A stretch of DNA of 64,000 nt from Trichoplax adhaerens. Lineage: Eukaryota > Placozoa > Uniplacotomia > Trichoplacea > Trichoplacidae. Made by a program: the position numbers and the translations under genes. The notes beneath the pieces are model-generated. The model ran no database searches, was not told the origin of the DNA, and saw nothing but the letters and a program-made list of their open reading frames with translations. Shown here one piece after another: positions 26,271 through 41,200 of this stretch. The DNA lies in the NCBI RefSeq assembly GCF_000150275.1, contig NW_002060977.1:176288-240287 (forward strand), written 5' to 3'. The first letter of the stretch is position 1, and the number at the start of each line of letters is the position of its first letter.

Positions 26271-29200
26271 GTAAGAAATCTCGAAAAATTCTGATATTTC
26301 TAATAACTATCCAACATTTTCTAGAAGTTTATCTCTTGTATTCCTATCCGTCATATCCATGAAATTGAATTAATCGATTTTTGATGTTACATTATTGCCT
26401 TCACTGGCTTGTAACGCTTGAATATGTTACTTTAATGATTACAACCAGGAAGAAGATTAGATAGGAGTGTTACTGTAACATTTTTAAAAACGTCAAATCT
26501 TAAGATGGTTTTCTAAGCGATGCTATAAGTCATCAATTTATGTATAATTCGGTTTAACTTAACATATTGATTGCTATCGATGACGTTTGGATACAATTAT
26601 AACTTCTCTAGTCCTAGATTAGCTTTATATTTTGTGCAACATTATACTGCAGTTGCTTTTGGAAATAGCTTCAACGTTGAGGTTGGTGTTATTAGATCCC
26701 ATCCAGTACCTTATCTGATTAGCTTTAAAATTTTCAACGTTAAGTATTGAAAATTGAATTTAGTACATTACTCGTTACGTTTGTCTTTTTTTACGAAATT
26801 GCGTCATTGCGTATTACTGTAATAACCTAGGAGAGAGCAAAACTAATATTAGCTAAGATATATCTGATGTTTGGGATTATAATGATTGGTTTGTTAAGAT
26901 TATCTTACTCAACCACTAATAACACATTTTTACATTAATATCATTTACGCTTGACGATATTATACATCGTAAGTGCTGATAATCTTAACAATATTTCATA
27001 GCAGTTCTTTTGAAGTATGAGCGAGTTGTTTAAATTGAGCGGTATAATATTAAATATCGCTACCATTTCGCCTTCGTGGTTATCTACTTTGAAAATAATG
27101 CTATTTAGTCTAATATTTTTTTGATTTTTGGCTATTAGTATCACAAGCTAAAAGTACTTCAAGCGTGTAGCCAATTATGATTATGAATTTCATTTTCCTA
27201 CGCTATCAGAAACTGAATTACAAATCAGTTGGCGATCCAATGTTGGATTAAATTAACTTAAGATTTTCAATCTTCCTAGAAGAAAACAATCTACTTTGTT
27301 AATTATGAGCTTAAATTGGTTTAGGTGCTTAAAATTAGTTATCTATATGATTCCCTTCGTCTTTGGCAATTAGCTAAATAAAATGTATGAAAGATTCTAT
27401 GCTAGTGTCACAAACCAGCTTCGTGACAAGGATAACGTAAAACAAATCTCTAAATTACTCTAGTCTCCGGGATTCAGTATCCCTACTCACAAGAATTTAG
27501 GCGCCTTTGATTCTACGTTAAACTCAACTAGACAATTGAGAACTGCTTTATTCAACTATCTGACGGGCTTATATACCCTTCTATAGCAGCTAACATTCAC
27601 AAGTCATCTTATAAAAATACTTGGGTGAGAACATTTACTAACTAGTTTTTCACAGTCGGACTACAATATGTCTATTCACAGAATCATTTCAGTACACATT
27701 ACCGCACAGCAATAAATTTACTGTAACACATTTATAATTAGAGTAATTCCTATTGTAAGGAACTAGATGTAATATATTATTACTATATTATACTAACCAA
27801 ATTTAGATAACTATTTCTTCACGGTAGTTCATACCGTGACAGCTAGTATTGATCGAATAGAGTCTAATCCTTTAATATTGCCGAGTTAGCTTGAACTAGT
27901 CAGCTCTTGAGCACGATTTAGCGCACATATGTTAGGTTATCGTACTAGAAGATTTGATCTATACTTAGCTACCATACGAAACGCTAAAATAATCTATATT
28001 ATTCATATTACCATAATTTATTTTCGTGATACATGCCGTATAACTTTACCCTAATTGCTGTTTAAGGAAAAACTACTTGATTGAAATATTAGAATTAGCT
28101 ATCCTGATCACTGCGATTCGCTGTTAATATCATTTCATTCAATCTAGAAAGTTTCTTTTACACTGTTATTTGTGCAAGAAGTAAATGACTTGGTCAGTCA
28201 ATTTGCAATTTATTTACCTTGACTATTGGCCTTTTGATATCCTTTATGCGTTCATCTGGAGAACATCGAATAGCCTATTCCTAATCGGGTGCTTGAAACT
28301 TACCGCACTATTTTTTTCCCAATAATTATTCTTTGCAGGGAAATAATTAAAAAAATTATTTATACCAAGTACTCGAATTTTCAACTTTTGCAATAAACAG
28401 CATGGAACATATTGTTATTAAAAGTACAATAGTAAATAGTTTTACCCATTCTGATGTCAAGACCCACAGTTATTATGCAAACGGAAATTAAAAGAATTTA
28501 TTATACCGTCCTTCCTGGTAATAAAATAATACAGTACTATTAGATAAAGGTGCAAAGCTTAATTTTTTTCTTTTAGTCTCTTTAATGCTGTGCTAACAGC
28601 TATTTATAGATTAAATTAATTTTTGTCTTGCCATAGATATCATAGGTGTTGCCAATCCTAGAAGGTGACTAATATTTTAGTTTATCATATAGCCTAGGAT
28701 ATCCTTAGTGATCTTAATTTCAAGATTTCATTATTAAAGATATAGTCATTTTATTTTACATGTAATTAGGGGCAGAATGTTCTTCGGATAATTTAGTTAA
28801 TTAATTAAATACGGATTGCAGTGAATTTGACTTAGAAATTTCTACTATAAAGGAAAGACGTGAATATATTGGAAGTTTAAAATTTTTCGTTTAAGAGTAT
28901 ATAGGAATAGATAGGGATAGACTTTGATCTATCGTTAAATAGGTAACAACATATTCTGTAGCGCGATAACTTGTCCAGTTGTCATGGCTTTTAAAAATGA
29001 TTTCGAATAAAATTTATTATCAATATTGGAAGAGGTTTAGTTCAATCGTGTTCATGTAAATAAATTACTCTTGATTAATTTTCGCTGATGCAGTATCTTT
29101 ATTCCTAATTATGTATATTGATTAATGCTGGGAACTGATAATTATGGAAAGGTTCAATTTATAAAATTGAATAATTTCTATCAATACAACTAGAATTTTG

Positions 29201-32200
29201 TGCATTTCAGAAAGTAATAATACAGTATAAATACTATTAAAGTTTCATAAGTTGCAAAGTATAAATACAACAAGTTCGGGAAGTGAAATTAATATAAAAG
29301 TATATTAAAAAAGGAAGGTAACCTTTCTTCTTGAGATTCCGAATTTAATGTAAAAGATTTAATTACTCTAGTAATTGTTCTAAGGTGATTTACAGGCATT
29401 ATAAAGTTCTGTTAATATTCCCTACATTCTCAGAATGTATGTGCTTGGGTGTATATGATAATGTCTTGAAATGTGAGCAGCTAAATTTTTCTTGAACTCT
29501 TATGATATTATGGCCGTTCATCTCTGTAAAACAACTGAGAAATCTGATCATGCAGATAATTATAAAATATAGCATGCAAATTATTTATAGCCATGTCATT
29601 AGCCTCCACAAATCACCACGATAAATTCAGACTTATGATTTACAAAGATCTTAATTTCATTATTTATGAACTCGCACACATAAATATGTGACGATGAACA
29701 CATTTATTCATGAAATATTACATTTGAGATCAGTCTAATTCAGTTAAATTATAGATGAACTACCACGTTTTCCTTTTAATTATTACAATTTTATTACATT
29801 TTCTTAATTAAAGCAATCTTTAAGATTTGCAATTTTTTCGTAAAGACATAAATTAACATTTACATACTGTACTGTACTCATTACCATACTACGTTATACG
29901 CAGTACTATACAAAAAAGTTCATTCTACTTTGCTTATGGTTGCGAGCTACTTTCTCTTTCTATTTTTCAACCGGTAATTTTTACCTTAGGTTTTAAAACA
30001 AATGAGTTCAGTACATGATGAATGCGTATGCTCACAGGTAAAAACATATAAACATTGGTAAACAATTATGGCGAAGTTATGGATTCGGCATAAGCTACTG
30101 CTGAGATAGGGTAATTTTATAATTATGTTTCAGTCAAAGTAACACTTTAGTTGTAGAAATTTAAAGGTCGAGTTAAAATGGTGACGAATTTCAGTACTCA
30201 AAAATTTCCGGTTATGTAGATGGCAGTCTATCTGTAAAAAATAATTATTAACGTTACATGTCTTAATTTAACTTTCGTAAACAAAAAAGACATATCATAT
30301 TTTCATAGTTAATTTTGCTCAACTGTATCTTTGGACTAAATCAGTTATTTAGATGTATATCATTAAGAACGTTATCGTATTTACTGCATCGAATCCACTA
30401 GTATCAGTAGAATTAATAGTGAGACAATTTTAAATACCAATAAACTCTCTTTATACACTACTTATGCTTAATGTTTAGGTATAGTCTTGAGTCCAATCCG
30501 ATCTTTTATTTACGAATTTTTATACATCATGGCGCAATATTGGCATGCAATTATCATCAAGTGTAAATAAAGCACTTTTATATTTTACAACTCATTTGAT
30601 TATGTGCTTATATCGTATATATTATGCATTATTTTTTAACGTTATTTCGTGGTGTAGATAAGCACCATATATGAGATATCATTTTAACGTTATATTTGTA
30701 AAAGAAACACTTAAAGCACATATCACTATATAACAATAAAAACAATTTTGTATTTAACTGCTGTATAGTTTTTGGTACGCTTAAGCATTGTGATAGCTGC
30801 TATGAAAACTCCTGCTGTAATTGTGTGGATTGGACAATATGCTATGGTCGGATGTCTTCTATATATACGAATGCTACAGATGCTCCTAACGACATTAGTA
30901 CATCTTCAATTCAATCTCTGTAAGAAAATTTAAAGCCTAATATGAATACTAGTGCGTGAGTCGTGCTATTTTTATTATATGATATATGTAGTATTAGTAT
31001 CGAGCAATTGTTGACTTAGATTACCTAAGCAATTTCTGTATAGAAAGACCTCTGCTTACAAGACATTTAAAATTACGTTTGATTATTTCTTCAGTATCTA
31101 TAATAATTCACTTCAAATCAATAAGAAAAATATTAAAGAGCTATTTTGTTAGTTGTCTCAGTTAAGGATAAACTTATTTATGCATTTAAAGTTTAAAATA
31201 GTGTTTATCGTGAGATCTTTTATGACAACTCTGTTATTTTTAGGCAATATTAGTTCGTAAGTAAAGTCAATTCTTATGCTAACATGGCAACAACGAAATA
31301 ACTGATATTTAGCTGCTGAGATAAATGAGCAAGAAGGAATTGATAGTAGAGAAATGATTGTTAAAAATTTTAATTTATCTTTTGTTGGAGCTTTACAACA
31401 GACAGAGATTATTGCTTATTAAATACCTTATATATAGCGGATTAAATATATGATTTTTTTTATTACTTTTGCCGTCGAAATTAAGGAGAATAAGGTTTGC
31501 TTTATCGTAAAGCAACTATGTTTTCCGAAGTCCACATTAGAAAATCATTGCAGCTATATAAGATGCACTATTACAAAATTTGCACATCAGATATTATGGA
31601 AGTGCTTCTGCTTCATAGTGATCTATTACCGTGATCTTCCTTTATTATTATACTGAAAATAATTTCAAACTTTTACGGGCTGGTTTGTGATCTTAAAGAC
31701 AGCAATAAAGAGTATATATCACAGATTCATACCTCACCGTGATCTCATACATCGCGCTACGTATCCTTGAAATTGTAGATAGTGCTGTGGATGGATTGGT
31801 CTGCATACATAATCTCTAACTACAAGAATCAATACAATAAAGTAATACTTACTCTGATACAATATCGTAACATCCATAGAGCCTTACCATAATGAGGACT
31901 TCAGACTTAGATTACCGAAATTTTACAAATCCTACTGCAAATGTAGCTGCATTTTTAGTCTTCAAGTAGACCAATTTTCTTTGAAGCAAACTTATAATTT
32001 TTTTGTTTTTAAGATTTTAGTTTTAACGTTATTAACTGATAATATCTTATCCGTGACTCAGGTATGTCGAAAATTTAAATTCAACTATTCAAGAATTGCT
32101 ATTCTGTAGCTATCGAAATATGTAAGTTTTTGAGATAAGCACCAAATCAATAATCCTCCCTGCATGCACAAAATTAAATGTAATTGATGTACATATTGTA

Positions 32201-35200
32201 AATCATTAAATATAATATTATAATACTTAATATATTTGCACTAAATACTATAAGCTATCGCTTTTTAATTTATCAGAGCAATATATTCCAGTCATATTTA
32301 TCGATTAGCGCCAGAGACATTTGAAAGATGCGATAATCTTAAGACATTGTAAGTTAAAGATTACAGAAACTAATCAGTCATGGTAGTTGTACAAATTTTT
32401 TCGAATGCGAATAATCTTTATACTTTTACAAAGAAAACTCCATGCCTAAAATCTTTCGCATAACCATGAAAGTGAAACCTATACAGTTTTTATGACCATA
32501 ATTATTCCTTGTCAATGAATATAACTACTAGTGTGAAAAATTATGGTTATTATAAAAGTAATCAATTTCGTGCAGGAGCTTTATTCAAAATTTTCTCAAA
32601 TTCGATGAAATAGTGGACGTTGTAACGGCGCTAGATTCACTGAAGGGACTGTGAGTATGAGTATACATTCTCTGTATCATAATGTCAACGTTATTTGTAA
32701 AATAATGCAAAATAAGTATTAGTAAATTTTAATCGAATTCTAGTAGGAGCTTCGATTTTAATATTCGCATTCAATTTTGCCACACTTGTAATTTTAAGCT
32801 AGTTTGTGCTAAAATTTGGAAAAATATTGATCGAAAATAAAATATTAAGTAATGATGACAAATAAGGATACCTTAGGTTATATTCGCTTCTGTTTTTTCG
32901 GGGACCTATTTTCACTTACTGTAATGTAACTTAGTAATGTGATTGTAGACTGTTAGCCATGTTTAGTATAATGTACGGTAGATATTTATCCTAAGAGATA
33001 TTTGGTAACTATAACTATAGACTGTAGTGGTAGAGACTCTATGCTAGAGTACAGATGACTATATACAGTAAGGTGTTGAGTTACTAATAAGGTTATAGGT
33101 AAAAATAGAACTGTAAATCATATATTAGGATATGCTTAATTCATTATACTTTGGCTGGTGTGAATAATGTCTACGTAAATACTGTAGTTGTATCCATATT
33201 GGATTAATGATGATCCGCAGTAGAATAGTCTTACTAAGAATAATTTAACTATTTATACAACAAGGTAAAATGTTGCCATGCGGATTGTAGCTGCGAATGC
33301 TACGGAAAGTATAAAAGCATGCAACTTTAGATTATTCTGTTAGTTCGTTCTAGAAGTCTTTAGTAGTAGTATTCGGCTAGAGTAGAGCTGTGTGTAGTTG
33401 ATCTTTGTATAAGATTCAATGAAGCCTTTATTTTTCTAAAATTTGGAATTTCGTGATTGGTATTTATCACACTTGCCAAGTGTAGATTATATACGAGTTG
33501 ATATCTTCAGTACATCTACCTATTTATTAGGGTATAAATTTGTGCTAGTTAAGGTTTTCATTACATAGCTTTAAGTTCTTTGCTCACGTTATGGCTTGAA
33601 TTATGACAAGTTAAAGTGTTATTGAAGTAAAAAACTTGATTAGACAACTTGCATACTCAAATTGCGTAACTAAAATTAATAATCCGGTAAATAAATTTTC
33701 ACAGAGTTATAAAGGCTAATAAGTTCAAAGATTCTCCTGTCAATTTTCGCAACTTATTTTGCAATCAGTTAGGATCTCTGAAAATATTGTAAGTAGTTTT
33801 GCTTCATCAATAGTTTAGCAAAGCTGGAAATTGTCTGACGTGCAGACTATAGTAATGACAAACTTTGATAATACTAAAATGTTGATTTACTTATCTGGTT
33901 GTGAGAATTTTTACATTGCTATTGCAAATCCGTTACTGATATTTGGATTAAATTTTTTTATATTATTTAGTGTTTATGAATATGAACGCTTGGTCGATAT
34001 TGGAATTAAAACGTTTCATTATTTACCTAATCTGACAACATTGTACGTAATTATTTTATAATTTTATCAAAAATTTTAATTTTGGTTGGTAAGTTGTAGA
34101 AATTTATAGTTGTATTTTGGAATGACGACAATTTGCAATGTTATTGTCTCAAATACTGAAGATGTATTTCAAGCACGGTCATTCATAATAAGGAAACTAA
34201 TGGCTAAGTCGCAAATAACTGTCTAACAGGAATACATTCACTCCTCATAAAAAAGTGTCACCGACTGACTGCGGCTGCTAATTTTTCATATTTCTAGCGT
34301 AACTATTTAGAAATATTAACAATATAATTAGTTTATAATAGTAATAGTATGAGAATTAAATTAAATTAAGAAATTTACTTTAAAATTCTAAGGTATTTTC
34401 AATAAGACGATTGCGATTACCTTAAAAAGAGTCTTGTAATAATTTTAATAAGCATCATTTTGTAGACATAGAAACAAACGCATACTCATGATATCGACTT
34501 ATAATAATATCCATAATTATAATGAGGAATTTAATAGCAGGTGTATTTCATTGCAGAGGATTATCGCATAACCGTATCGTGCAACTCCGTCCTGAGAATT
34601 TTGCAAATTTGATAAATTTGCAAGTTTTGTACGTAAAATACTTAGCAATAATAATTCAAAATTATTACATTTGAGCTTGTTTTGCAACATCTGCATTTCA
34701 TTAAACAAATTATAAATGCATAATTAACTCTTAATGAATTGATAATCTGATTTTAGGAATATAAGTCATAACAGAATCCATCTCATCCTTGAGAATACCT
34801 TTATATCCTTGAAAAAATTAAGACATTTGTAAGTTAACAGAACACATTTTTACGTCCACGGTGATATCCTAAGTTGTTGTCTAAAGGTACACTCGAAAGT
34901 AACGCCAGATGAAATGTTATTTCTATTCTATCACTATTGTTGTAATACTGCTAGATGTTTATCAGTATTATAAAACTAATGCACTACGTAGTCGCTAGGC
35001 AATTTAATGAATAGTAATCACGCTTCCTCTAAAAGTTTCTAGACAACTGTAGTGGTCAATTAATACTAAAAGAATTTTAGTACAACTCTAAATATTAACA
35101 ATCTGCTGATCGTCACAATAAATAGCTAGGCTCTCTCAGACAAAACTAAGCTCAAACTTCATCGGAAAACTGGCCTACTGATAGTAAATCTATCTCGACA

Positions 35201-38200
35201 TCAATTAATTTTCAATATATGGACAATTTCATAAAAAGATATATGTAACGTAGTAGATATGGTATTATTATGGATATCAATCTATGCACTTAAACAAAAA
35301 ATAAGCATGTGATAAAGTGAATTGAGTAAATTATTTTCCTAAGACACAGAGGTTTCATTTTTTTGAATTTAGATTAGACACTTTATCACTGTGATAAAGT
35401 GATCTTCAAAACAATAAATCAAGAACTACAGTTTCTTGTAAATTTCACTTTATTACAGAAGTTAGGTTCGTCTAACTACCAAGGACTATCTGACTATCTG
35501 ACAATCTACTTATTACAGCAAAATTCACGATTTATATACGATTAGTTACAGAATGCTTTTACTGTAACAAATCTTATCTTGCCCATTAAGTCGCAAGATC
35601 AGATCTAAATTTACTATCGCGCAATCTATTCATAATTCGCACGTCTATTTAAAGCATTACAATACAATATTTACAGTACTAACTGTGATATATACCAATC
35701 ACGAAATTTCCAAATTTTAGAAAAATAAGAGCTTTATTGAATCTTATACAAAGATCAACTACACACAGCTCTACTCTAGCCGAATACTACTACTAAAGAC
35801 TTCTACAACGAACTAACAGAATAATCTAAAGTTGCATGCTTTTATACTTTTCGTAGCATTCGCAGCTACAATCCAATCCGCATGGCAACCTTTTACCTTA
35901 TTTTACACATAGTTAAATTATTCTTAGTAAGACTATTCTACTGCGGACCATCATTAATCCAATATGGATACGACTACAGTATTTACGTAGACATTATTCA
36001 CACCAGCCAAAGTACAATGAATTAACCATATCCTAATACATGATTTACAGTTCTATTTTTACCTATAACCTTATTAGTAACTCAACACCTTACTGTATAT
36101 AGTCATCTGTACTCTAGCATAGAGTCTCTACCACTACAGTCTATAGTTATAGCTACCAAATATCTCTTAGGATAAATATCTACCGTACATTATACTACAC
36201 ATGGCTAACAGTCTACAATCCCAATACTAAGTTACATTACACTAACATACTTAGCGCAAATCTATTTATATCTCAGATCTTTATATAAACATCTTAATAG
36301 ATTCGCTACAATACGTACTGTAAACATCTTCTACAAATAGATTCTTGCACAATCTTACACTCTAGCTTACAAGTTAAGTTATTCTCGTACAGTCTTAAAA
36401 TAGTAATCTAAGCTATATTTGGGGCTGCAATACAATCACTAAGCATTAGTCTACGAAAGTCGCCTTGCGATATAACTGCATAACGTATTGGTGTTCGAAG
36501 TTGGAATCTTAGTAACTTATTTCGTTGTGAAGTTCCAATGTATTAAAAATGTCTCACTATGGCGCTCTCGAGAATTTACCCTGGTTCTAAAATTATAATA
36601 TTGCAATGAGACAATTTCTCGTACTTTAGAAAGTGGTTTTAACCAATTTGTCTATGCTATGTCAATTTAGATCCTTCGATTTAACTCTAAAATAAGTAAG
36701 AGTACAGAAAATTCAGCATCAATGATTAATATTAACTTGAGAATGTTGTTTCTTGTTGAAATACAGTGCTATGAAACCTTCTAATTTTATCTTAATAAAT
36801 TAAAAATCGCATAAAATAAAAATAGTGTTCTTCTATTCTATAATAAGTCTACAGTTATATACTCATAATAAACTTACGCTTCACTCTTCATGGTTTCTTA
36901 ATACTGTGACTCCCTATTTTACGGAGATCTAAAATTTTTAAGACCCCTAGAGTCATAGCTGCGTCAACCCTGCTTTATGGAAAAGTTTATGCCAATACAA
37001 TTTTTATTGATTAATATTAAATTTTACACAAATACTCTTGTGGCTGTTAGTAAACGAAATTAAAAATTATGTAACTGAGCTATTCTTGCTACCACAGCAA
37101 TTCTAGTTTAGATTCGAGAAAGGTCTCGAAAGATATTTAATGCAACTGCTTTCAATCGTAATTCTGTAGTGATTCCTGTTTCGTTAGTGAAGCTAACAAT
37201 TGTGGTAATAATAACTTAACTTTAGTAATGTTTTAGTCTATCATATGCCAGCTTAAGCTACAACTTGAACATATTAAACCATAGCTCCAATTTCATTATT
37301 TAATTATGACATTTTAAGAAAGTGCAAGAATTTATGATATTTATAACATACTCTTATACCGAAACGTTTAATTTCATGAATTATCATGCTAGAAATATGG
37401 CAGTCAATAACGTCAGAAAAATTGATTCTGATACCTTTTACGGGCTCGAAAATCTAAAATATATGTAAGTATAAGCTGAAGATTTCAAACACAATTCGTA
37501 GTCTAGCTCACCTGCATCTGGAAAAGCAAATTATGAAATAAGTCAGTATGCGTAATGTTACCGATTTGTGATACCAATGTTGAGATATAGCACATAAATT
37601 TTATTCACAATATCAATGAAGTGAAGCTTGCTCTCATTATGGTGCATCAATAGTAAAACATGATTTTTTAAATAAGATCTTCATTACTACTTTATCTTAG
37701 TAAGTACCAGTGAGCCCTTGCAGACTCAACTGCGCCATTTTAACGTACTCTAAGCAATTTGAAAAGCAGAAATAGGACTTTTTAGAAATATTATTAAGAC
37801 GTTTGATCATCCAGAATTTCTCAGTAGCTTATAAACCGTAACCTATTCATATTAAATAAAGCTTATAATTGACGTCAGCTCTTTTAGGTCTAATATTTAC
37901 GCTTGTAACTTATTGTATATACGTGCGATTGATAATCTGTTCTAGGCATAGGTCATAAATAGTTGTATTCTTGAATTTTTTTTGATATATAAAAAGGAAT
38001 CCAAATTCAAATGGGCGAGATATTTGCTCTTTCAGATTATCATCTAATAAATAGCAAATATAAGTGTGCTTTCTTTTAAGTGAAAACTTTGCACTTAAAT
38101 TAATCGGGGTTATGTTAACTTTCAAACATTTCATAAATACAATCAGGCTAAATGGATGAATATATTATTTGATACGTATTTTTAGAAATTTGAAAATGAA

Positions 38201-41200
38201 CCATATAGAACAAATTCATAATCAAGTCTTGGAATCTTTACCAAATTTATTGCATCTGTAAGATTTGCTAGCCAAGAATACATTTATCATAAATATTCAT
38301 GCAGTTATAGTTTCTTTTTAAATAGTGTTGTATTCTACACATCAATTTGGTCTTGTATTTTGTATCCTTTACAATTAATATTTGGATCTCATTTTGCCTA
38401 AGAGTTCATTTAAACTTTATTATACTGTAATAAGGGCTAATATACGAAATCTTTCATTAAGGATTATATCCTCCAATCGTCAAATTGCTATAAATTTTAG
38501 AGAAACGAAGAATAATTCAACGCTAAGGATAATGTAATACCGCTGTTTCTGAATCAGTCTTAATTTGCATTAGTATGGTCATCAAGACTTCGGAGTTAAT
38601 GAAATAATTGACGATTAACAATGATATTAAGCAAAAGAAAATATGTTTAATTAACGTAGATTAAGTGCTGAAATCCATTTTATTATAGGAGAATGCTAAA
38701 TTGTAAAAATATATGCATTTTAGTAATTTAGAAGCCAATTCTATCTCTTCCATGACGTCCGAAACATTCTATGGGATGCAAAATTTAAAATTTATGTGAG
38801 TATACATCCAGTAGAAAATGCAAGGCAAACTTAATTGAAAATTTTTTTTGGCTTAAATTTGTCATTTTTTAACGATGTTGTAAACGATAAATTAACTGTA
38901 TGCGAGACTGAGATTTCGAATGCTATCAGAAATCTTTATAGCTTTTCAACACGTATAAATTGTTAGCACAATTTTATTTTCTCAAAAATATGGTAAAAAG
39001 CATAAAACTATTACTTGAAAGTAATACTAGCTGAATTTAAAAAAAATTACCTGTAACAGTTCTGCTAAGACTTTTTGCTCCTATATCGCTTATTACTTCA
39101 ACATTATATCAAAACATAGATTAAATTAGTTAAAAGATACATTATGAAGGTTATAAATAGATCACTCTGAATTCTTGGTTTATTAATTTGTTTATATTTA
39201 TTCACGAATTTCTCAGTAAGATGGCAAATAATGGGCTAACTGTAATTCAAAGCGGTGCTTTCCAGAATTTGTCGAATTTGCAGAAGATGTAAGCATTTTA
39301 GAGATCTAATTTCTTGGGATTTTTCTCTACACGCCCTTAAAATCAAAGTTGAGATTTAGAGTCACATTTTAACGCTAAGAAAAGGTTCTATAGCATACCC
39401 ACATAGACAGTATTAGTAGTAAAGAGGTTCAAATTTCGCGTATTTAACAAATTTTTCTAAAAGGTCCTCATCCAAAGCAACTATGGCTGTACTGATTTCA
39501 TGTAGATACTACGCCAATAATATGAATTAGAATATTTAAATAATTTAATATTCTAAATTTATCTTTAGATATCTCAATCGAAATTTCATCGTCAAATTAG
39601 AAGATAATGCCTTTAGCAACTTACCTAGCCTAAAAATATTGTTAGTATTTCTAAAAAACTGATATACTTAAATACGGATTTATGCTACTATAAACAGACT
39701 TACTAAGCGGGTTTAAAATTTATAATAAACTTATTTCCAGGCATTGATTAACCTCGATACAACTATCCCTGTATTTAATTATGTTAATGAACGATTTATA
39801 AATTGATATAGTTATAGATAAGCCCTGCAACATGGATAACGTACAATATACAAATTTCTGACTTTAAGAAGTCTGAAAATTGCTTATTCCTCCATTATTT
39901 AATTCGCGCTGTAGCCGAAATACCTTTACCTTTACATTAACTGAAATTATAATGAATGACCTGCTCTTGCAGACTATCAAGCTTATATAGTATTTGGCAG
40001 CAGCTGCAAGTGATAATATCAAAATGGTTCACGCAATTCAAGCGTTAAATCTACAATCAGTTACCTATCAAATACACCAGTATTTATACTGTAAATATAT
40101 ACTGTTTGATTCGAGATATCTCGGCCATCGTGTATTTATACATTGAATTGAATCTTTATTGTTGCTGCTATAAAATGAAATCTGCTTCTGGTTAGTTTTA
40201 CAATTGTAAAAACTCGTGCTATCAATTAAATAATTTCAATAATCATGTAGTGATATCAGATATCGTACGACGTAAATTTACAGTCTTATCACTAGTATAA
40301 CTTGATTCCTGCGGTAGTTATTTAATCTTAGTGACTGTGGCAGTGCTATATATTGTATTAGAGTAGAAACATCTATGTTAGAATAATTCTGTTAGCTTAT
40401 CCTTATTTAGTTAACTTTTAATTTGGATATTCTGTGTTTTAATATAGCGCTGACTTTTTATGACCGTGACACATATACACATGCGTTATACGCATATACA
40501 CATACTGAAATTACTAGTTATAATAGGGAATGCGAATCATCTACTTACAGTTCCAATCATTGTGATTGTAACTTACTTATGGTAGATTGTAAATTATCGT
40601 GGAAATGTTCCGTGATAAGACATATCGTAATCTGACTATTCTGTATTAGTCATCAGATGTCTATGGTCGTAAATAATGTTGTCTGCATTAAGGGAGCAGT
40701 AGCTAAAATTAATATCTAATTCAGTGAATGATTCCAAAGTTAATCGTACTAACTATGACTCATGAACTATTGAGGAAGAGTATATAAATGCAGTATATCG
40801 TGTAATAAAGTGGATTCTTAAACTTAGTGTTTAACGTAAAATACGAGGCGTTTAAGTCTTTCTGTATTCTGTTAGTAGAGCAAAAGTGTTTGTGATAGTG
40901 CAGATATCGTTTCTTGACACGTAGTTCAAGGAATTGACTTATTGATCGTACATTACGTTATCTTGTTGCAAAGCTGTTTTGTGACAGTGGCTATAAAAAA
41001 ATAAATTTATTAAATATTTTAATCCAGCCCTAACAATGCTTTTCATCCAGTTGGATGCTTCAATTATTTTGTAGATTGCTCGATATCTATTAATTTTGTA
41101 TCTTATTTCATCACAGGAACTTAAACAGAAATGAAATAAAAACTATGAGCAAACCTTTTCATCAATTACCACAATTAAGATACCTGTTATTACAATTTTA

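Noticed and set aside
29994-30028. Possible small exon (ATGAGTTCAG ... TGCTCACAG before GTAAAA) in front of the N-cap exon
   Set aside because: It has two cysteines and a donor in phase 0, but no signal peptide, and it does not fit the phase-1 chain from the exon at 26,210. Kept only as a possible alternative.
26271-30768. LDLa module expected if this were a relaxin-type LGR
   Set aside because: I looked for a phase-1 exon with C-D-G and D-x-S-D-E codons and found none; absence by eye is not proof.
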